A stretch of DNA of 13,852 nucleotides, taken from NCBI GenBank assembly GCA_046328525.1, contig JAXLWK010000021.1:1-13852 (forward strand). The letters are read 5' to 3'. Below are positions 13,787 through 13,852 of the stretch, piece by piece (the stretch's first letter is position 1; each line of letters starts with the position of its first letter). Both the position numbers and the translations under genes were made by a program. The notes below the pieces were generated by a model. The model worked only from the letters and a program-made list of their open reading frames with translations. It did not search any database and had not been told where the DNA came from. Source of the DNA: JBDHWG01 sp046328525. Its GTDB lineage: Bacteria > Chloroflexota > Anaerolineae > Epilineales > JAHCIE01.

Positions 13787-13852
13787 ATGACCTACCAACC
13801 GAATTATAGCCTACCCGTCGAGCTTGAGGAACTGGTCGCTGCGCAGGGCCTG
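13787..13852 (+). CDS. IS256-family transposase, N-terminal 22 codons only
   Basis: The reading frame MTYQPNYSLPVELEELVAAQ... is open to the window edge. Its opening (YxLPxELxExLxxQGL) matches the N-terminal pattern I recall for IS256/Mutator-type DDE transposases. AGGAG at 13774-13778 lies 8 nt before the ATG. The catalytic domain is outside the window, so integrity and activity cannot be judged. With only 22 residues visible the family call is tentative. Confidence 0.6.
   Translation, partial: MTYQPNYSLPVELEELVAAQGL

Larger units (their letters stand above)
13620..13852 (+). mobile_element. Left part of a probable IS256-family insertion sequence (runs off the window)
   Basis: The element is inferred from the transposase start at 13787. 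The 5' boundary is a guess: IS256-type elements usually have 60-180 nt between the terminal repeat and the transposase, and the DNA from about 13620 no longer resembles the GC-rich coding style. The opposite terminal repeat lies outside the window, so neither end nor target duplication can be defined. Confidence 0.4.

Noticed and set aside
12971..13798. Minus-strand frame of 275 codons overlapping the DUF1801-type gene
   Set aside because: The translation has no recognisable fold, runs through a promoter-like region and the insertion-sequence leader, and conflicts with the well-supported gene in another frame.

Overview
The window is GC-rich bacterial DNA with dense gene packing, clear Shine-Dalgarno sites and consensus-like TTGACA/TATAAT promoters. 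The Ala/Pro/Thr-rich linker behind the lipobox of the sugar-binding lipoprotein, the Shine-Dalgarno-led gene layout and the types of dispersed hairpin repeats look most like Chloroflexota. This placement is an inference from style and protein feel, not from a marker gene.

Left part (1-5113, minus strand): a four-gene ABC sugar importer operon, read in the order ATPase (rhaT), permease (rhaP), permease (rhaQ), binding lipoprotein (rhaS). The RhaQ and RhaS sequence signatures point to the rhamnose-type (RhaSTPQ) branch of the ribose/AI-2-like importers. Diverging from it is a DeoR-family regulator (5337-6119, plus). The rhizobial rha locus also has a DeoR-type repressor next to rhaSTPQ. None of the rhamnose catabolic enzymes (mutarotase, isomerase, kinase, aldolase) are in the window. 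The control region between the two arms (5114-5336) is the most remarkable piece of DNA here. It holds two face-to-face, near-perfect promoters that share a 14-bp perfect inverted repeat, plus a 30-bp interrupted palindrome in the importer leader and a cluster of CGAA/TTCG motifs.

Middle part (6179-12372, plus strand): a GNAT acetyltransferase with its own probable promoter; galE and a quinone-type dihydroorotate dehydrogenase (pyrD) 12 nt apart; then, after a palindromic interspersed repeat, a LysN-like PLP aminotransferase and a cytoplasmic GH3 glycosidase 14 nt apart. These look like housekeeping and sugar-metabolism genes. The GH3 enzyme could release sugars, but nothing ties it directly to the importer.

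Right part (12373-13852): a REP-like pair of inverted hairpins lies in the convergent gap. After it come a VOC-fold protein and a DUF1801-type protein on the minus strand. The window closes with the first 22 codons of what looks like an IS256-family transposase, so an insertion sequence probably begins near 13.6 kb and runs out of the window.

No tRNA, rRNA, CRISPR array, toxin-antitoxin or defence genes were recognised. I see no strong sign of an entirely new system. The items most worth checking are the mirrored promoter/operator region, the 11-residue repeat linker in the lipoprotein, and the REP-like pair with compensated stems.
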